From positions 1,302,001 to 1,366,000 of the forward strand of contig CAVSSP010000001.1 of NCBI GenBank assembly GCA_963730685.1: a stretch of DNA of 64,000 bases, read 5' to 3'. Shown piece after piece: positions 19,470 through 28,882 of this stretch (position 1 is its first letter; each line of letters starts with the position of its first letter). The notes below the pieces were generated by a model that saw nothing but the letters and a program-made list of their open reading frames with translations, was not told the origin of the DNA and did not search any database. The position numbers were made by a program, and so were the translations under genes. The DNA comes from Bog-756 sp963730685 (GTDB taxonomy: Bacteria; Actinomycetota; Acidimicrobiia; Acidimicrobiales; RAAP-2).

Positions 19470-20435
19470 TCAGGAGCGCTCGGCGAACCACGCCACCGTG
19501 GCTCGGAGGCCGTCTTCCAGCGCCATGGGCTGGACATCGGGGAACAGGGCCCGCAGCTTGGCCTGGTCGGCCTGCGAGTCGCGGACGTCCCCGGGGCGGG
19601 GACCGAGGTGGGAGCGCTCGAGCGGTCTGTCGAGCACCTGCTCCATCGCGTGGATGAGCTCGAGCAGCGACACCCGTGTGCCGAAGGCGAGGTTCACCGG
19701 CCGTGGATCGGTCACACGCCGGTTGATGGCGTCGGTCACCACCGCTGCCACCGTTCCGACGAAGGTGAAGTCGCGCGTCTGGTGGCCGTCGCCGTGCACC
19801 GGGAGCGCCTCGGCCCGGAGGGCGGCGGCGAGGAACGCGGGGACCACGGCGGCGTAGGCGTGGTCGGGTGCCTGGAGCGGACCGAACACGTTGAAGAACC
19901 GGAAGGCCAGGACCGGCAGGCCGAACGAGCTCGCATAGGCCAGGGCATACGACTCGGTGGCCAGTTTGCTGGCCGCATACGGGCTCACCGGCATCGGAAC
20001 CTGGTCCTCGCGCTTGGGCAGCGCCGGATTGGCCCCGTAGACCGACGAGGAGGAGGCCACCACCACGTGCGGGCCGTCGTGACGCCGGGCCGCTTCCAGG
20101 ACCTGCACCGTCCCGGTGGCGTTGGCCTCGTGGCTGGCCATGGGATCTTCCAGCGATCGGGGCACCGACGGACGTGCGGCCAGATGGACGATGGCGCCGG
20201 CGCCGGCGACCACGTCATCGAGCGCGGCCGGGTCGAGGATGGAGCCCTCCACCAGCCTGACGCCGTCCAAGCCGGCGAGGTTGCTCCGGGACCCGGTGGA
20301 GAGATCGTCGAGGGCGACGACCTCGTCGACACCGGTCGCTCCGGTCAGGGCGCGGCAGAGGTTGGCGCCGATGAATCCGGCCCCCCCGGTCACGACGACC
20401 CTCACGGGAGTAGGGCCGGGGGTTGGCGCCGCCAA
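19470..20435 (-). CDS. NAD-dependent nucleotide-sugar epimerase (UDP-hexose/HexNAc 4-epimerase type)
   Basis: 321 residues of the extended SDR family. The NAD-binding motif VTGGAGFIGANL is at 15-26, SSSSVYG at 128-134, and the catalytic Tyr-x3-Lys at Tyr153/Lys157 (YAASK). RFFNVFGPLQ and GDGHQTRDFTFV are typical of GalE/WbpP-like enzymes. Substrate is probably UDP-glucose, UDP-GlcNAc or the uronic acid made by the neighbouring dehydrogenase. The start may be a later GTG (VRVVVTG). Together with the next two genes it forms a leftward nucleotide-sugar operon. Confidence 0.85.
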   Translation of the reverse strand: MAAPTPGPTPVRVVVTGGAGFIGANLCRALTGATGVDEVVALDDLSTGSRSNLAGLDGVRLVEGSILDPAALDDVVAGAGAIVHLAARPSVPRSLEDPMASHEANATGTVQVLEAARRHDGPHVVVASSSSVYGANPALPKREDQVPMPVSPYAASKLATESYALAYASSFGLPVLAFRFFNVFGPLQAPDHAYAAVVPAFLAAALRAEALPVHGDGHQTRDFTFVGTVAAVVTDAINRRVTDPRPVNLAFGTRVSLLELIHAMEQVLDRPLERSHLGPRPGDVRDSQADQAKLRALFPDVQPMALEDGLRATVAWFAERS

Positions 20436-20498
20436 CGATCGGGGGTGCGCGGCCGACCGATCACCGACGGTCCGTTACCCAATGCCGGGCTGCCGGTC

Positions 20499-21770
20499 CT
20501 AGAGCCGCTCGACGGCGGGCCCGTCGAGGCGGTTGCGGGTGTCGAGGACGTAGCGGGCCTCGTTCTTGACCAGCTCGTAGTCGAACGAGTCGTGATCGGT
20601 GACCAGGATCACCGCGTCGGCGGCGCGCAGCTCCTCGGCGGTCAGGTCGACGAGCGGGTACGCCAGCGGGCTGCCGGCGAGGTGGGGATCGCACACCCGC
20701 ACGTCCCCTCCCAGCGTGGCCAGCAGTTGGGCGATGACCGTGCCGGGCGCCTCGCGGGCGTCGCCGGTGTTGCGCTTGTAGGCCATGCCGAGGATGAGGA
20801 TCCGGGAGCCGTTGAGGGTGCGACCCATCTGGTTGAAGGCCAGCATCAGGCGCCGGACCACGTAGTCGGGCATGTGTTCGTTGACGTCGTTGGCCAGCTC
20901 GACGAACCGGAACGGCTGGCCCAGGCTGCGTCGCACCTTCCAGGACAGGTAGCTCGGGTCGATCGGGAGACAGTGCCCCCCGACGCCGGGGCCCGGCGTG
21001 AACCGCAGGTAGCCGAAAGGTTTGGTGGACGCGGCGTCGATCGCCTCCCAGACGTCGATGTCGAGGTCGGCGGCGAACATGGCCAGCTCGTTCACGAGCG
21101 CGATGTTGACGTGCCGGAACGTGTTCTCGAGCAGCTTGGTCAACTCGGCCTCGCGGGTACCCGACACGGAGACGGTGCGCTCCACCAGTCGGCCGTAGAA
21201 GCGCTCGACGGCCGCCAGCGACGCCTCGTCGATGCCCGACACCACCTTGGGCGTGTTCTCGAGCCGCCAGGTGGCGTTGCCCGGGTCGATCCGCTCGGGG
21301 CTGTACCCGACATGGAAGTCCGTTCCGGCCGACAGCCCGGAGCCGTCTTCCAGCAGCGGCACGATCAGCTCTTCGGTGGTCCCGGGGTAGCTGGTGGACT
21401 CGAGAATGACGGTGGCGCCGGGCCGCAGGTGCCCGGCCACCGTGGCGGTCGCCCCCTCCACGTGGGAGAGATTGGGCACCCCCTCCTCCAGCGGAGTCGG
21501 AACATCGATGACTGCGACGTCGAACCCGGCCATGTGCTCGGCGTCGTCGGTGGGCCGGAACCGACCGGTGGCCAGGGCATCGGCCAGGCGACGGTCGGGG
21601 ATGTCCTCGACGTAGGAGGTTCCGGCGGCCAGCCGCTTGATGCGGTCGCCGTCGAGGTCGTACCCGACGACGTCGAATCCCTGCTCGACGGCGCGGACGG
21701 CCAGCGGTAGACCGACGTACCCCTGTCCGACGACGACGAGTCTGTCCGTCCCCGTGTCCGAGCTGGTCAA
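20499..21770 (-). CDS. nucleotide-sugar 6-dehydrogenase (UDP-HexNAc dehydrogenase, WbpA/TviB type)
   Basis: 423 residues. The three-domain UDP-Glc/GDP-Man dehydrogenase layout is complete: NAD-binding VVGQGYVGLPLA at 13-24, the ESTSYPGTT loop, the linker helix ENTFRHVNIALVNEL, catalytic Cys267 in PGVGGHCLPIDP, and the UDP-binding end with YKRNTGDAREAP. It oxidises the C6 alcohol of a UDP-sugar to the uronate using two NAD. The sequence is closest in style to UDP-GlcNAc/ManNAc dehydrogenases. Paired with the epimerase 63 bp downstream, this would give a UDP-amino-uronic acid. Confidence 0.9.
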   Translation of the reverse strand: MTSSDTGTDRLVVVGQGYVGLPLAVRAVEQGFDVVGYDLDGDRIKRLAAGTSYVEDIPDRRLADALATGRFRPTDDAEHMAGFDVAVIDVPTPLEEGVPNLSHVEGATATVAGHLRPGATVILESTSYPGTTEELIVPLLEDGSGLSAGTDFHVGYSPERIDPGNATWRLENTPKVVSGIDEASLAAVERFYGRLVERTVSVSGTREAELTKLLENTFRHVNIALVNELAMFAADLDIDVWEAIDAASTKPFGYLRFTPGPGVGGHCLPIDPSYLSWKVRRSLGQPFRFVELANDVNEHMPDYVVRRLMLAFNQMGRTLNGSRILILGMAYKRNTGDAREAPGTVIAQLLATLGGDVRVCDPHLAGSPLAYPLVDLTAEELRAADAVILVTDHDSFDYELVKNEARYVLDTRNRLDGPAVERL

Positions 21771-21786
21771 GGGCGGTCAGGTCCGC

Positions 21787-23826
21787 TCATGCCGGCACCT
21801 GACTGGCGTTGCTCTCGGGCGGACCGAGGCGGGTCTGCACCGCTTGTCGGGAGTCCTGCTCCGAGCGTTCGCCATCGAGGTCGAACCCCCCGAACCGATC
21901 ATCCATGACCGCGACGGCATCGTCCCGGTCCGCCGCCGCCTCGTCGTCCCCGGTCCCGCTCTGTCCGGTCGTGAAGAGCAGCGCGGTCACCGCGTCCTTG
22001 TCCCGGCTCCTCGTGGCCTCGCCGATCCGCTCGAGGTCAGCGGCGAACTGATCGTTGGGGGCCCTGATCGGGATCAGCCGGTTGATGTACGGGTGGGCCG
22101 TGCCCACCACCTTCTCGCCGGGGGTGCTCAACGACTCGCTGAGCTTCTCTCCGGGCCGCATACCGGTGATCTCGATGGGGATGTCGTTGCCCACCTGCAG
22201 CCCGGACAGACGGATCATCCGCTCGGCCAAATCGAGGATGCGCACCGGCACGCCCATGTCCAGCATGAAGATCTCCCCGCCCCGGGACAGGACCGAAGCC
22301 TGGAGCACGAGCTGTACCGACTCCTCGACGCTCATGAAGAACCTGGTCATCCTGGTGTCGGTCACCGTCACCGGCCCACCCTGCGCGATCTGCCGGGCGA
22401 ACGTCGGGATGACACTGCCGCGGCTTCCGAGGACGTTGCCGAACCGCACGGCGCAGAACGCCGCACCCGCGGGGGCGTGGGCCAGCACCGTCTGTTCGGC
22501 CACGCGCTTCGACGCGCCCATCACGCTCGTCGGACGTACCGCTTTGTCGGTCGAGATCAGGACGAACCGGCTGGTGTCGAATGCGGCCGCCGCGTCGACC
22601 ACGTTGAGCGTTCCGAGCACGTTCGTCTTGGCCGCCTCCAGTGGATGGTGCTCCAGGACCGGCACGTGCTTGTGGGCGGCGGCGTGGAAGACCACCTCGG
22701 GGCGGAAGTGGTCGAATGCCTCGAACACCGCACCTCGGTCGGCGACGTCGACGAGCACCTGGGAACAGGAGCCCGTCACCAGGGCGGCCGTGTCGTGGAG
22801 GTGGGTCTCGTCGTGGTCCAACAACACCAGCTCCGACGGCCCCAGCGCGGCGACCTGCCGGCAGATCTCCGTGCCGATCGACCCGCCGGCCCCGGTGACC
22901 AGCACCCGCCTCCCGGCGATGGTCCGGCGAACCGACTCGAAGTCGGTCGGAACCGGGGTACGGCCCAGCAGGTCCTCGATACGGGGTTCACGGGCCTGCC
23001 GCAACGCGGCCACATGGGCGGGCTCGTTGATCATGTCCTGGACGCCGGGCAGGATCTTGATGGCCACCCCGGCGTCCTCGGATGCCCGCAACGCCCGTTC
23101 GACGAGCTCCGGCGGGGGAGAGGGTATGGCCAGGAGCACCTGTTGGATGGTGTACCGGCTGGCCGCGGCGGGGATGTCGGCCACCGACCCCACCACGGGC
23201 ACTCCCAGCAGGGAGAGGCCGTGCGCCCTCGGATCGTCGTCGAAGACGGCCACCGGCACCAGTCCTGCGCCCGGACTCCGCTGCATCTCGCGGATGGCGG
23301 CCGCGCCCGTGTCCCGACTCCCGATGACGGCGACCCTCAGTCCGAGCCGTTTGGTGCCGCGTTGCCAGGCGAAGAGCCGCGAATGGAACCGCAGGACCCC
23401 CATCCCGGCTGAGGCGAACATGCAGCCCACCACCACCACCATCGGAGGGACGATCTCGATCCTCAGCCTCCGTCCGGCGGGCCAGAACGCCACCAGAACG
23501 CACAGTGTCACCGCCGCCGACAACATGAGGTGGCGGGCCTCGTCGACCCCGGCATGGCGCCACATGCGCCCGTAGAGGCCGAACACGCGGTTCGACAACA
23601 GCGTGATCACGATCGCCACCAGGAGGAACTCTCCGAAGTGCTGCCAGTAGTGGGCGGGCGCCCGATCGCGGAAATAGGCCACCTCGGCCAGCCCGTAGCC
23701 GGCCATGACGCACAGGATGTCCAGCAGCACGAACACCAGGCCGGCGCGGACGCGGCTGGCGATGATGGCCAGCTGGGTCATGTCGGTGCCCGTGGAACCG
23801 GGCTCGCCGGTCACTCGTTCCGACAC
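21787..23826 (-). CDS. CapD/WbpM/PglF-type membrane nucleotide-sugar 4,6-dehydratase
   Basis: 679 residues. About four N-terminal helices precede a first Rossmann-like region (RVAVIGSRDTG) and the catalytic SDR domain with VTGAGGSIGTEI near 313 and the dehydratase signature STDKAVRPTSVMGASK near 425-440, which replaces the usual Tyr-x3-Lys. These enzymes convert UDP-GlcNAc to UDP-4-keto-6-deoxy-GlcNAc, the first step to bacillosamine, FucNAc or QuiNAc. An acidic 60-residue tail is extra. It is first in the operon. The DegT aminotransferase at 41737 could act on its product. Confidence 0.88.
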   Translation of the reverse strand: MSERVTGEPGSTGTDMTQLAIIASRVRAGLVFVLLDILCVMAGYGLAEVAYFRDRAPAHYWQHFGEFLLVAIVITLLSNRVFGLYGRMWRHAGVDEARHLMLSAAVTLCVLVAFWPAGRRLRIEIVPPMVVVVGCMFASAGMGVLRFHSRLFAWQRGTKRLGLRVAVIGSRDTGAAAIREMQRSPGAGLVPVAVFDDDPRAHGLSLLGVPVVGSVADIPAAASRYTIQQVLLAIPSPPPELVERALRASEDAGVAIKILPGVQDMINEPAHVAALRQAREPRIEDLLGRTPVPTDFESVRRTIAGRRVLVTGAGGSIGTEICRQVAALGPSELVLLDHDETHLHDTAALVTGSCSQVLVDVADRGAVFEAFDHFRPEVVFHAAAHKHVPVLEHHPLEAAKTNVLGTLNVVDAAAAFDTSRFVLISTDKAVRPTSVMGASKRVAEQTVLAHAPAGAAFCAVRFGNVLGSRGSVIPTFARQIAQGGPVTVTDTRMTRFFMSVEESVQLVLQASVLSRGGEIFMLDMGVPVRILDLAERMIRLSGLQVGNDIPIEITGMRPGEKLSESLSTPGEKVVGTAHPYINRLIPIRAPNDQFAADLERIGEATRSRDKDAVTALLFTTGQSGTGDDEAAADRDDAVAVMDDRFGGFDLDGERSEQDSRQAVQTRLGPPESNASQVPA

Positions 23827-23839
23827 GAGATCTCCCTAT

Positions 23840-23877
23840 GGTGCATTTGAACCCTTCCCCCTCAGGTGCATTCGAAC
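23840..23877. promoter_or_regulatory. 13-bp direct repeat GGTGCATTYGAAC, candidate operator
   Basis: GGTGCATTTGAAC (23840-23852) and GGTGCATTCGAAC (23865-23877) differ by one base and are spaced 25 bp centre to centre, about two to three helical turns. They lie 14-51 bp upstream of the dehydratase start on the minus strand, where a regulator would overlap the promoter or leader. Confidence 0.4.
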
Positions 23878-24160
23878 AACTTCCGGGGCGAACACCGTCA
23901 TCCATGAGGTGCGGTACGGCCATCCAGGCCCTACCCGTCTCACGGGTACGCGGAACTCCGATCTTGCCGGAGAGCTCCTCCCTTCTCCCCAGTTTCCCCC
24001 AGTAGCTTGCCAAACCCTACCGTGCTTGGCCGGAGCGAGCATCCCCAGGATTGAGGATTGCCCGGCCGCCACCAGGAAACACGCACTCCAACCTCGGAGA
24101 GTGGCGCCCCCACTCCGGATCCGATCACCCCTATCCTGGTATTGGCCGACGGCGTTCCGG

Positions 24161-24166
24161 TACAAT
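24161..24166 (+). promoter_or_regulatory. candidate -10 box (TACAAT) for the Wzz-like gene
   Basis: TACAAT is close to the housekeeping -10 consensus and is rare in this GC-rich DNA. The -35 at 17-bp spacing is weak (GGTATT-like). A start about 7 bp downstream would give a 250-nt leader. Confidence 0.3.
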
Positions 24167-24247
24167 GGCTGCCTCGCAGGGTGATCGTCGAGGTCCGAAA
24201 CCGTTGCAGTCCGGGGCCCGACAGCGCAGCGTGCACCGCACAGCGAG

Positions 24248-24287
24248 AGTGGGGACCAGCTGATGGACAGTGGGGACCAGCTGATGG
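24248..24287. repeat. 21-bp tandem repeat in the Wzz-like gene leader
   Basis: AGTGGGGACCAGCTGATGG occurs at 24248-24266 and again at 24269-24287, exactly 21 bp (two helical turns) apart. Each copy contains the palindrome CAGCTG. Same-face spacing fits cooperative protein binding, but an RNA role is equally open. Confidence 0.6.
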
Positions 24288-24424
24288 CACAGGGGGAGCC
24301 GGGCCGCGACCGGGTCGCCTTTTCGAGGCCTGGCGGCCACAACTCCGGAACCGGGGATGATGTTGTCCAGTAATTCCGAATGTCGAGTAAGGTTCGATCG
24401 GGGTAAGACGAGACGGGGCAGGGG

Positions 24425-26011
24425 ATGATTGAACCACTGAATATCGTGGGCGCTTTGCGCCGTGGTTGGCGATTGCTGCTGCTGCTGGCTGTGGTCTTTG
24501 CCGTGGTCGCTGTGGTGCTACCGGTCTCCCACGCCAAGTCCACGGTGAACAAGAAGCTCCGATGGACGGACACGGCCATCGTGGGAGCGCCGCCGACGGC
24601 CCCGATCGGAAACGTCAACACGTCGGTCCAAGAGATCCTCTACTACGCCAACAATTTCTTCGTGAAGCAGTCGGCCGTGGTGGTGGCCGGGCAGTTGGAC
24701 ATCCTCGACGAGGTGGTCGGGAGCCTCTCCGCCACGGCCACGGCACTGGGGGCGGGCCCGAGCACGGCGACGACGAAGCCGGTCAGGGCGGCCCGGGCCG
24801 CCGCCGCTCCGGTGATCACGCTGAAAGCCTCGGGAAGCACTCCCCAGCAGGCAGCAAAGCTGGCGAACGGCTACGTGACGGTGGTGGGACAGGCCGTGCA
24901 GAAGGCGTTCCAGGCCCATCTCGCCGAGAGCGGTGTGAACGACCCGTCGCTGAGGAGCGGCTACTCGATCGAGTCGCCGGCCTTTGCCGGAGGGGCGACC
25001 AAGGCCGGCGGGGTCAAGACCAGCATCAGCTCGAGCCACAAGGTGCGCCTGGTGGGCGGCTTCCTGGTCGGCCTCATCCTGGGCGCGGCCATCCTGATCC
25101 TGATCGAACTGCTGGACAAGACCGTCCGCTCCGCCGGCCGCGCCGAGCGCACCTTCCGGTATCCGGTGGTGGCGGAGATCCCCGGGCGCCCCTTGGTCAA
25201 GGGCTTGCAGCCGGTGTACGTCGTGGACGTGGTCGGCGACCCGGACTCGCCGGCCGCGGAGGCCTACCGCATGCTGCGGATGTCGGTCCTCTTCGAACCC
25301 CTGGCCGCCGGGCCGCCGCCCCTGGACGAGTACGCCGACACCCTTCCGACCTGGCAGTCGGCCGGCGCCGAGCCCTACGAGCCCCCCGAGCCCGGCACGC
25401 GCCAGGTCATCATGGTGCTGTCGGCCGGCAACGAGGTCACCCGCCCGGAAGTGGCTGCCAACCTCGGTGCCACCTACGCCGAGGCCGGGCAGCGGGCGAT
25501 CGTCATCAGCACCGGCAACATCACCTCCGGCTACGTGTCCGACGCGCTGCCGGCCCGCACCGGTCCCTTCGGTCCCTCGGACCTGGCCGCCCGGCTGGAG
25601 CCGTCGAGCCTTCCCAACGTGTCGCTGCTGTCGCTGCACCACTTCGTCTCAAACAGTGGTCAGCTGGTCACGCTCGGTCCCGGCCTCCTCGACGCCGCCC
25701 GCGAACTGGCCGACGTGGTCATCGTGGAGACGCCCCCGCTGCTGCTCGTCCACCATGCCGAGGCGTTGATGCACGCCGTGGACGTCGTGGTGGTCGTGGT
25801 GGAGACCGGTGAGACCACGGTCGACGAGGGAAGACGGGCCAGCGAGGTGCTCCGGCGCTTGGGAGCTCCGGTCCTCGGACTGGTGCTGACCAAGGTCCGC
25901 CTCTCCCGCCACGACATCCGGCAGACCGACCGTCCGGGGTCGGCGGGCACCACCCAGGCGCCCAGGCTTGATGCCGCCGTGGAACCGGTGCATGAAGTGA
26001 CCACGGTCTAA
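24425..26011 (+). CDS. Wzz/chain-length-determinant protein fused to a degenerate tyrosine-kinase-like ATPase
   Basis: 528 residues. Transmembrane helices at 17-36 and about 208-230 flank an exported domain of about 170 residues, as in Wzz co-polymerases. The cytoplasmic part has the BY-kinase entry motif AAEAYRMLRMSVLF at 277-290 and a Walker-B-like strand ADVVIVETPPLL near 430. The Walker A loop is missing: at 333-347 the sequence is SAGNEVTRPEVAANL, without GKT/S. There is no C-terminal tyrosine cluster. So it probably sets chain length without ATP-dependent autophosphorylation. It is first of a rightward pair with the polymerase-like gene, 25 bp apart. Confidence 0.82.
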   Translation: MIEPLNIVGALRRGWRLLLLLAVVFAVVAVVLPVSHAKSTVNKKLRWTDTAIVGAPPTAPIGNVNTSVQEILYYANNFFVKQSAVVVAGQLDILDEVVGSLSATATALGAGPSTATTKPVRAARAAAAPVITLKASGSTPQQAAKLANGYVTVVGQAVQKAFQAHLAESGVNDPSLRSGYSIESPAFAGGATKAGGVKTSISSSHKVRLVGGFLVGLILGAAILILIELLDKTVRSAGRAERTFRYPVVAEIPGRPLVKGLQPVYVVDVVGDPDSPAAEAYRMLRMSVLFEPLAAGPPPLDEYADTLPTWQSAGAEPYEPPEPGTRQVIMVLSAGNEVTRPEVAANLGATYAEAGQRAIVISTGNITSGYVSDALPARTGPFGPSDLAARLEPSSLPNVSLLSLHHFVSNSGQLVTLGPGLLDAARELADVVIVETPPLLLVHHAEALMHAVDVVVVVVETGETTVDEGRRASEVLRRLGAPVLGLVLTKVRLSRHDIRQTDRPGSAGTTQAPRLDAAVEPVHEVTTV

Positions 26012-26036
26012 CGAAATCCTGGCGCAGGTATCTCCT

Positions 26037-27474
26037 GTGATCGTCGCCGCCAACCAGCTCCCCTCCAATCCCTTCGGGGCGCTGCTCGTCGCGGTGATCC
26101 TGATCCTCATCTCCCGCCCGATCATCAAGCGGGTGGCCGAGGCCGAAGGCAAAGAGTGGCTGGTCAAGCTCATGACCATCAGCCTGGTGCTCCACCTGCT
26201 GGCGGCACCGGGCCAGATCTTCGTCGTCGACCACTTCTACCAGGGGATCGCCGACTGGATCCGGTACGACAACCAGGGGTCGGCCCTGGCCCCGGGGTTC
26301 CGCCACTTCAACTTCTCGCTGGCCCCGGGCAACCTGCGGGGCATCGTCAACGACGGATCGGTGAGCATCGCCGCGGGCATCGTGTTCACCTTCGTCGGGA
26401 CGAACGTGCTCGGGGTGTTCCTCGTCTTCAGCTGGCTGTCCTTCCTCGGGACCATGCTGTTCTTCCGCGCCTTCTCCCTCACCTTCGCCGGGGCCAACAC
26501 CCGCCGGTACGGCTACCTGATCTTCCTGTTCCCGTCGACGATCTTCTGGACCGCCGACGTCAGCAAGGAAGCCATCATGATGCTGGCCATGGGCCTCGTC
26601 TCGTACGGGGCGGCCAAGCTCCTGGCCCGGAGGCGGGGCGGCGTCTCCTTGGCGGTCGTGGGGGTGTTCATCAGCGCCTACATCCGTCCCAACGAGCTGT
26701 TCCTCATGGTGGCCGGTTTCACCGTGGCCATGCTCGTCTCGGGTTCGGGAGGGCACCAGGGGGCAGCGAGGCGCCTGCTGTCCATCATCTTCTTCGGCGG
26801 GATCCTGGCACTGTCGATCTTCTTGACGTTCCACTACCTCCACTCGGCCAACAGCACCCTGTCGCTGCAGAACGTGCAGCAGAACAACGCCGGTAGCGGG
26901 AACAGTGGGGGGGTCGACGTACTCGAGCAGCCCGGCCGCGTACCCGAGGGACATCTACGTGGTCCTGTTCGACCCCCTGCCGATCAACGCCCACGGTACC
27001 GGCCAGTACCTGACCGCAATGGAGAACCTCTTGGTGGTGGGGCTGATCATCGCCTCGTGGCGCAACCTCAAGATGGTGCCGCGCGCCGCCGTCACCCGGG
27101 CCTACGTCATGATGTGCCTCGTCTTCTCCCTGACGTTCATGTACACCTTCGCCGCGCTGGGCAACCTCGGGTTGATCACTCGGGAGCGCGCCTTGCTGTT
27201 CCCCTTCCTGTTCGTCTTGATGTCCGTCCCCCGGACCCCCAAGGGGGAGCGGCCCCGCTACGACTGGGAGGTCGGCCGACGCCAACGTCAGATCATGCGG
27301 GCCAGAGCGGCGGCTGCCGGCCGTCGTCCGGGCTCTGCTCCGAGGACGCCGCCCCCCGGTGCCCCCCGACGCCCTCCCGCCGGTGCCGCCGCCCGCCGAT
27401 CGTCCGCGGCGACGGCCGCACCCGACCCATCGGTACAGACCCCCGATCCTGAAGGGACGCCGCCTGCTCAGTAG
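26037..27474 (+). CDS. polytopic membrane protein, probable Wzy/EpsG-like polysaccharide polymerase, frameshifted
   Basis: About 478 residues once a one-base gain in a run of seven G (26907-26913) is removed. Ten or so hydrophobic helices, with WTADVSKEAIMMLAMGL and AYIRPNELFLMV in the first half and a large loop before NAHGTGQYLTAMENLLV in the second. Conserved Lys/Glu and Arg-Pro-Asn in helices resemble EpsG/Wzy-type proteins. The tail is basic and Pro/Ala-rich and cytoplasmic. It directly follows the Wzz-like gene, as polymerases often do. Family membership is by topology and context. Confidence 0.55.
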
Positions 27475-28631
27475 CGACGGTCCCCTGGCTCTGGCAGCAG
27501 GTGGGCCATCGCATCCAGCCACGTCGCAGCGACCGCCCGGAGGCTGAACTCGCGGGTGCATCGCATCCGGGCGGCGTCCCCCAGAGCGGCACGCCGAGGG
27601 GGGTCTTGCACCAACGCCTCCACGGCGGTGATCATCGTGGAGAGGTCGTCAACCGGCACCACCAGCCCGGTGACGTCGTGCTCGACGATGGTGCGCACTC
27701 CGGGGACGTCGGTGGCGACGACCGGGACACCGGACAAACCGGCCTCGATCAGCACGCCGGGCATTCCTTCGCCGACGGCACGGCTGGGAAAGACCATGAT
27801 GTCGGACCGCCGCAGGATCTGGGGGATGTCCGGGCGCCATCCGAGTAGTTCGACATCGGCTCGCCGAGCCGGCTCGGCGAGTGCGGTGCGGAGAGGTCCG
27901 TCCCCGACGATCTGGGCCCGGACGTCGAAACCGCTTCGGCGCAGCTCGGTGACGACCTCGACGAACTGCCCGGGTCGTTTGCCGTCCGTCAGGGCACCGA
28001 TGAACGTGAGCACCGGCGCGCCGTCCGACCCACCGTCCTGGCGAGGACGGAAGACATCGGGATCCCGACCGTTGGGCGCCAGGAACACCCGCTCGGAACC
28101 CACCCCGAACAGGTCGATGCACTCCCTTCGGACTTCGGGCCCCTCCGCCCCCACCAGGTCGACCCTCTTCAGCAGGGTGCGCCACAGGGTCAGCCCGGCC
28201 CGCCGGTCACGGGGCCCCGCATAGGTGCCGATGGCGTAGTAGACGAGGGGCCGGTGCCGGCCCGCCATTGCCGGTACGAGGTACTTGAGCGGGTCTCCAC
28301 CGTGGGCGACGACGACCGCAGGGTCGAGCCGCCGGAGTGCCGACCGGAGCTTCGGGACGAGCCGGGGTTGAAATCCGACCGCCGGTGCCTCACCGCCGTC
28401 GAACCCGAGCGAGAGATCCGGGGTGACCTCGTGCGGCCCTTCGAACAGCGCCAGAACACGATGGGCTCGGATGCCGGGCTCGTCGAGCTGGTCGGCCAAC
28501 GCACGGGCCTCGCGCTGTGCTCCCCGACCTGCCGGGGTGGGGATGACATGCAAGATCAACGGCTCCGCCGACCGCGGCGACAGCGCGGTCACGCCGGGGG
28601 TCGTCACCTTCGAGCGTTCGTTCGCCGTCAT
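27468..28631 (-). CDS. GT4-family glycosyltransferase
   Basis: 387 residues with the two Rossmann halves of a GT-B enzyme. Donor-site features in the second half are FIGALTDGKRPGQFVEV, the HDVTGLVV segment and the Glu-x7-Glu-like loop GEGMPGVLIEAGLSGVPVVATD near 285-306. These retaining enzymes add a sugar from a nucleotide donor at the cytoplasmic membrane face. The N-terminal acceptor half has an AHGGDPLKY loop. The stop overlaps the convergent polymerase-like gene by 7 bp; the start faces the next GT4 across 251 bp. Confidence 0.88.
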   Translation of the reverse strand: MTANERSKVTTPGVTALSPRSAEPLILHVIPTPAGRGAQREARALADQLDEPGIRAHRVLALFEGPHEVTPDLSLGFDGGEAPAVGFQPRLVPKLRSALRRLDPAVVVAHGGDPLKYLVPAMAGRHRPLVYYAIGTYAGPRDRRAGLTLWRTLLKRVDLVGAEGPEVRRECIDLFGVGSERVFLAPNGRDPDVFRPRQDGGSDGAPVLTFIGALTDGKRPGQFVEVVTELRRSGFDVRAQIVGDGPLRTALAEPARRADVELLGWRPDIPQILRRSDIMVFPSRAVGEGMPGVLIEAGLSGVPVVATDVPGVRTIVEHDVTGLVVPVDDLSTMITAVEALVQDPPRRAALGDAARMRCTREFSLRAVAATWLDAMAHLLPEPGDRRY

Positions 28632-28882
28632 TCCCGGGGCCCCCTACCGGTTGCCGGCCGATCCGGCGGAGGGAGCGTACCAGTGGCCCCGCTCCGCTGG
28701 CCCTCCTTCTGCTTACCTACTTTAGGTATGCTGAACAGAGAACAGTCGGCCGAGGTTCCGCCGCACCGGTCGGCCGCCGCCCCACCACACCGCTCCACTA
28801 CCATCGGCTGACCCCTCGGCGTGCATCAGCCCGTGGGAGTGCGACCGGGGCGTCCGCCACGGTCCCGGACCGTGGGGCGTGC
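28632..28882. promoter_or_regulatory. divergent promoter region between two GT4 genes
   Basis: 251 bp without a gene. An AT-rich island holds TACCT-ACTTT-AGGTA (28714-28728), an inverted repeat that overlaps TATGCT (28727-28732), a -10-like hexamer for the rightward gene. Such a palindrome over a -10 could be an operator. No strong -35 is present. Confidence 0.3.

Larger units (their letters stand above)
23827..24424. other. 598-bp divergent intergenic region with two sets of repeats
   Basis: No gene seen. The left end has a 13-bp direct repeat just upstream of the dehydratase start. The right half contains a TACAAT hexamer and a 21-bp tandem repeat upstream of the Wzz-like gene, leaving a leader of about 250 nt. 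The region is the likely control point for both halves of the polysaccharide locus. Confidence 0.5.

Noticed and set aside
19608..21710. 700-residue plus-strand open frame
   Set aside because: It lies antisense to the epimerase and dehydrogenase genes and has no family character.
24248..24290. Insertion-element end or remnant
   Set aside because: The repeat is suggestive, but no transposase fragment, target duplication or partner end was found nearby.
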